A stretch of DNA of 64,000 nucleotides from Pollenia angustigena (Eukaryota; Arthropoda; Insecta; Diptera; Polleniidae). Made by a program: the position numbers and the translations under genes. The DNA is taken from contig OV884059.1 of assembly GCA_930367215.1 (NCBI GenBank), positions 240,435,803-240,499,802 on the forward strand, in the 5' to 3' direction. The notes under the pieces were generated by a model, which worked only from the letters and a program-made list of their open reading frames with translations, was not told the DNA's origin and ran no database searches. Numbering within the stretch: position 1 is the first letter of the stretch; the number at the start of each line of letters is the position of its first letter. This document shows positions 60,410-64,000 of this stretch, piece after piece.

Positions 60410-60782
60410 CCCTGCAAATAATAGGACCAGTCCAAACACGCGTGTAAACAGTAATCCACAAGGGACCGGGTCTAGTCCAAAAGTAGCCCAACGTATAGAA
60501 AAAACCTGGTCTATTTAACATTACGATGTCCTAGGAGAGGACCATATAACCCACTTTTGAACCACTAAGGAGTAGTTTTAAAACTACTCCATGGTAAACT
60601 CAAGAGGATTAGTTTTGAAGTCGTTTAAAAACGAAAGCATGTCGTTAAAAAATGAAGACATGTCGTCTCACTACAAACACTTTTTAACAATGGCATGGTC
60701 CATGCTTGCATTAAATCGGACCAGTCCATGGAGTAGTCCATTTTATCAAAATGGATCAGGTGGTCCAATTTTATTTGCAGGG
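60410..60782 (+). mobile_element. MITE, CCCTGCAAATAA family, copy 6
   Basis: 373 bp with complete ends and the perfect central palindrome. Here the flanks are AA on both sides rather than TA. Confidence 0.85.
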
Positions 60783-61587
60783 AAAATAAACACACACAAG
60801 CAAAAAACCACATTATTACGAATTATAAGTGGTAGTTAGCAAATAATTACGATTTATAAGAGGTTAAAAAGATTTTATTTAAAAAAAATAAATTTCGAAT
60901 TAGCGAGGGGATCAAAATGTATGGAAATTTTACGAATTAACGAGATTTTTTCAAGGGACCGACAGTTTATTACGAATTATCGGGAATTACGATTTATCGG
61001 GGTACGAATCATCGGGATTTGACTTTATTTTAATCTTTCTTCTTTTGAAAGAAATACTCTCTTTGACAAATTAACAAGTTAACAAATTCAGACAATTTAT
61101 ATCTTCATAGGTATTTGAAGGCAACATTTTCTTTAAAGAAAATTACTTTGCTTTTCAAATACAATAGACATACTATCAAAGTTTTTGGAACGCAGCAGCA
61201 GAGAAAAATATGTCTATAGTCTAGGTTTGTAAACAATTTTGTCATCTTATCATTGTTACAATTCTTGCTACTCATGTTTGGGTATTCTCAATACATGTAA
61301 AGGAAAACTGGCACACAAGACTAGAAAAATTTTTCAAACAAACAAGAATTTCTAAAAACATTTTTATTCGCTCAGATTAAATTGTTGTTTATTTTGTTTG
61401 TTTGATAAGCACACACAAGCCAGTGATGCCAGGAGAACTTTAAAAATATTCCTACGTGTCTAAAAAAAAATCCCTTTTTTCCATACAACCAAAAAAAAAT
61501 TCCTTAAAATTTTCCCTACGTTATAAAATTATAGTTTTTAGCGACAGGCAAACAAATACATATATTGTTAACATTCTGTAAACATTA
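60783..61587. other. Non-coding stretch with ACGAATTA motifs
   Basis: Variants of ATTACGAATTA(T/A)CG recur about six times between 60815 and 61020, as a degenerate short repeat. No gene. Confidence 0.5.
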
Positions 61588-61995
61588 GCGGAATTCACAC
61601 CGAGCTTGTTAGTTTGTTAGTCGTTAATCGTTACTTTTTTACACGCATTTTGTTTTTGTATATTTAACGCGCTACCGTATTTACATTTAACAAATTAACG
61701 ACACGGCACCCCTGATAAAATAGTTGTTAGTTGGTAACTCACTACTTACCGTCAGCAAACGTTATTTGTGTCAAAGCATGAGTTATTAAATGGTTGACAA
61801 TTGTTTTTACACTTTCTCGTGGCATGTTTTATTTTTTCCAGAATAATTAATTGTGTCAGAACAATAAATCTGTTGTTTCACTACGAAAGTTACCAGACTA
61901 ACAAAGTTTTAAAAAGGGGGTCGTTCAAAGTTGATAACTTTAACAAATTAACAAACTACCGGGTAACATATTAACAACTTCGGTGTGAATACCAC
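61588..61995. mobile_element. TIR element, about 408 bp
   Basis: GCGGAATTCACACCGAGCTT pairs with the inverse of the right end (GTGGTATTCACACCGAAGTT, inverted). Both subterminal regions are rich in TTAACAAATTAAC-type repeats. Non-coding. Confidence 0.68.
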
Positions 61996-62214
61996 TATTA
62001 TAATAAAAGCATTTATTACCAACAAGAAAAAACCAAAATAAATAAAATGCACGCACATATAAAAATTCAATTTCAAAAATAACACTGTGACAAATTTAAA
62101 TTTAAGCAGAAACACCTCTATATATCCCTTAATCTAGAGACAAAACATGCTCAAATTTTGTATTTGATTTCTCCTTTCCACATCTTTTTTTCTTATTAAA
62201 GAACATTTATCACT

Positions 62215-62308
62215 GCCTATTTCCGATATGCGAAAGAATTCTTTCTTTCGTACAATTACGTTTAAAATAAAAACAAATTCGAATTTCTTTCGCAAATCGG
62301 ATATAGGC
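62215..62308. repeat. Short inverted repeat, about 94 bp
   Basis: GCCTATTTCCGATATGCGAA and its imperfect inverse (TTCGCAAATCGGATATAGGC) form a hairpin that also contains AAAGAAATTCG. Confidence 0.65.
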
Positions 62309-62438
62309 TATAAGTATCTAAAAGGGAAGGTTCTGAAGAATTAAAAAAAAAAAATAAAAATATAAAGAATATAAATATATACTTATATTTATATATAAAT
62401 AAATATCCTTAACACTAGGATTCTTGGTAACTTTGGTA

Positions 62439-63542
62439 CACTCACAATATTCTGTACGTAAAATTAACTGAAATTGTAATATAAAATAAATGAAAATTCA
62501 ATTAAAAACCGGTCTACTTATTTTTCATTTATTTTTAACAAAAACTTCATTTAATTTTTACTGTCAAAAATTCAACACCATATTCCGTAAAATCAAATAA
62601 ATATTCAGTTATTTAGTAAAATTTTACTGTCAAAAATTCAACACCATATTCAGTAAAATCAATTAAATATTCAGTTATTTTTGAAAATTTTACTGTCAAA
62701 AAATTTACCCCATATTCAGTAAAAACAATAAAATATTCAGTTATTTCATTAAATTTTCGTTTACTCCACAAAAGAGCCGAATTTCTAAAAAATACCAGAC
62801 AGACACCTGTCCGCTTATTTTTCTTATAAGCGAGAGAGGGAGAATATTATTATTTACTTACCCTGATACACAAGTTTGTTTTACTTTTGTTGTACTGACC
62901 ACGTTGTTTACAGAAGAACTCTCAATTATAAGACACCAGCAGCATGACCGATATGGCTTCGCAATTATTTTACTTTTAAAATTTTATGTATTTAACTAAA
63001 TTATATTAACAAATAGAAAATGGGAATTGCTTACACAAAACAAGCAAATCATTTTTTATAAATAAGTAAAAATTTATTTTTGGTAGTACAATTATATAAA
63101 ATAACTGAATATTTAATTGTTTTTACTGAATATGGTGTTGAATTTTTGACAGTAAAATTTTATAAAATAACTGCATATTTATTTGTGTTTACGGAATATG
63201 TAGTTAATTTTTTGACAATAAATTTATATAAGATAACTGAAAATTCATTTGGTTTTACGGAATTCGTGGTTGAATTTTTGACAGTAAAAATTAAATGAAC
63301 TTTTCGTTGCTTTAAATTACTTTTTTATTTAATTTATCATAAAGAAGAATGTACTCAATCAACGGACAATATTAACTGCAACTGAAAATCAGTATTAATA
63401 TGTATTTACTTTTTTGAATAACTGTTAGAATCAGTTAAAAATAAATTTGCTTGGAATTTTAAATGTTTATTTATTTAAAAATGACTGAACGGAATATTTC
63501 TTAAATAAACTACAGTCCGTTACTGTAATAATATTGTGAGTG
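62439..63542. mobile_element. Small foldback element, 1,104 bp, CACTCA termini, TA sites
   Basis: Both ends are CACTCACAATATT, flanked by TA (62437-62438, 63543-63544). The left arm has a 66-bp unit (CTGTCAAAAATTCAACACCA ...) at 62561, 62627 and 62693; the right arm, about 63080-63297, has the same unit inverted. The centre, 62845-63030, is the shared core. Termini match the MITE at 44855. Apparent small open frames across the right arm are products of the repeat. Confidence 0.82.
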
Positions 63543-63544
63543 TA

Positions 63545-64000
63545 ACCTCTTAGTCTGGACAGACCACAATTAGAACAGCTAAAAAGCGCAATTAAATAAA
63601 TATATATATTTTAAACTGAACTTATGCTTTTAACTTTAGATTATACGAATTTATTATATAATTTTATTATTTCATTATTTAATGCCACATGCAAGTCATC
63701 GAAAATGTAGTCATTAATTTTGCACATTGCTTCTTTTCATCTACCACAGCACTATGGGCAAAAAAGAGATATTTTTGGCATTAATTGTAGTTTTAAAGCT
63801 AGACACTTAAAATTTTGCACGAATTTAACTAACACCAAAATGGAATTTTGGTATTTTTTTATTTGGACCACGCCCACTTTCGCCTCCCAATTAAAACATT
63901 AGGTCAGGTTTTGACATAAATTCGTTATTTTATTTTTGTCTTTGAAATATATGTCACTAGAAAGCTGTTTCAAGAATCTGTAAGTTTGCATCTAAAAATA
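63545..64000. other. AT-rich non-coding stretch
   Basis: No gene or repeat recognised up to the window edge. Confidence 0.45.

Overview
The window looks like repeat-dense, AT-rich intergenic DNA from a dipteran insect, plausibly a calyptrate fly. This is inferred from four things: introns of 58-75 bp, several Tc1/mariner-type and hAT-type elements, a DINE-1/Helentron-like repeat family containing the phrase GTCCGTCTGTCCG, and the lack of any operon-like or bacterial gene structure. I recognise no ordinary host gene. Everything with a clear identity belongs to a mobile element.

Layout. 1-9.5 kb: AT-rich DNA with several short terminal-inverted-repeat (TIR) elements. 9.6-14.5 kb: two tandem MITE-like elements, then a two-gene cassette on the + strand, then three 331-bp hairpin units. 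The cassette is a 618-aa intronless transposase related to the Tnp2/CACTA (EnSpm) family, followed 13 bp later by a five-exon, 210-aa gene with a DUF4806-like region. 14.6-19.6 kb: copies of a repeat family with inverted-type ends, one carrying a captured LINE ORF1-like fragment, and a hAT-type MITE with an exact 8-bp target duplication.

19,764-37,668 is the most striking object: a 17.9-kb near-perfect palindrome. Its arms are about 7.2 kb each and meet at a loop of about 13 nt. The ends are flanked by TACACAA on both sides, so it looks like one inserted element of giant Foldback type. The left arm alone carries a 3.5-kb LTR retrotransposon (minus strand, 1.52-kb LTRs differing by about one base, tRNA-Lys-type primer site, ATAG target duplication) with only 491 bp between its LTRs.

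37.7-53.5 kb holds more repeats: a DINE-like element with six 153-bp units, a broken minus-strand coding remnant, TA-flanked MITEs, an LTR-like promoter with 59-bp tandem repeats, and an inverted repeat enclosing a tRNA-like B box. 53.6-58.0 kb is a tandem triplication of a 1,194-bp unit that ends inside a complete but degenerate mariner-like element (56,809-58,026). 58-64 kb contains further MITEs and a small foldback element with 66-bp repeats in both arms.

The only reading frames I regard as possibly expressed are the transposase and its DUF4806-like neighbour. Their shared strand, 13-bp gap and lack of internal breaks suggest one two-gene transposon, but I could not find its outer TIRs. 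All identifications are by eye.
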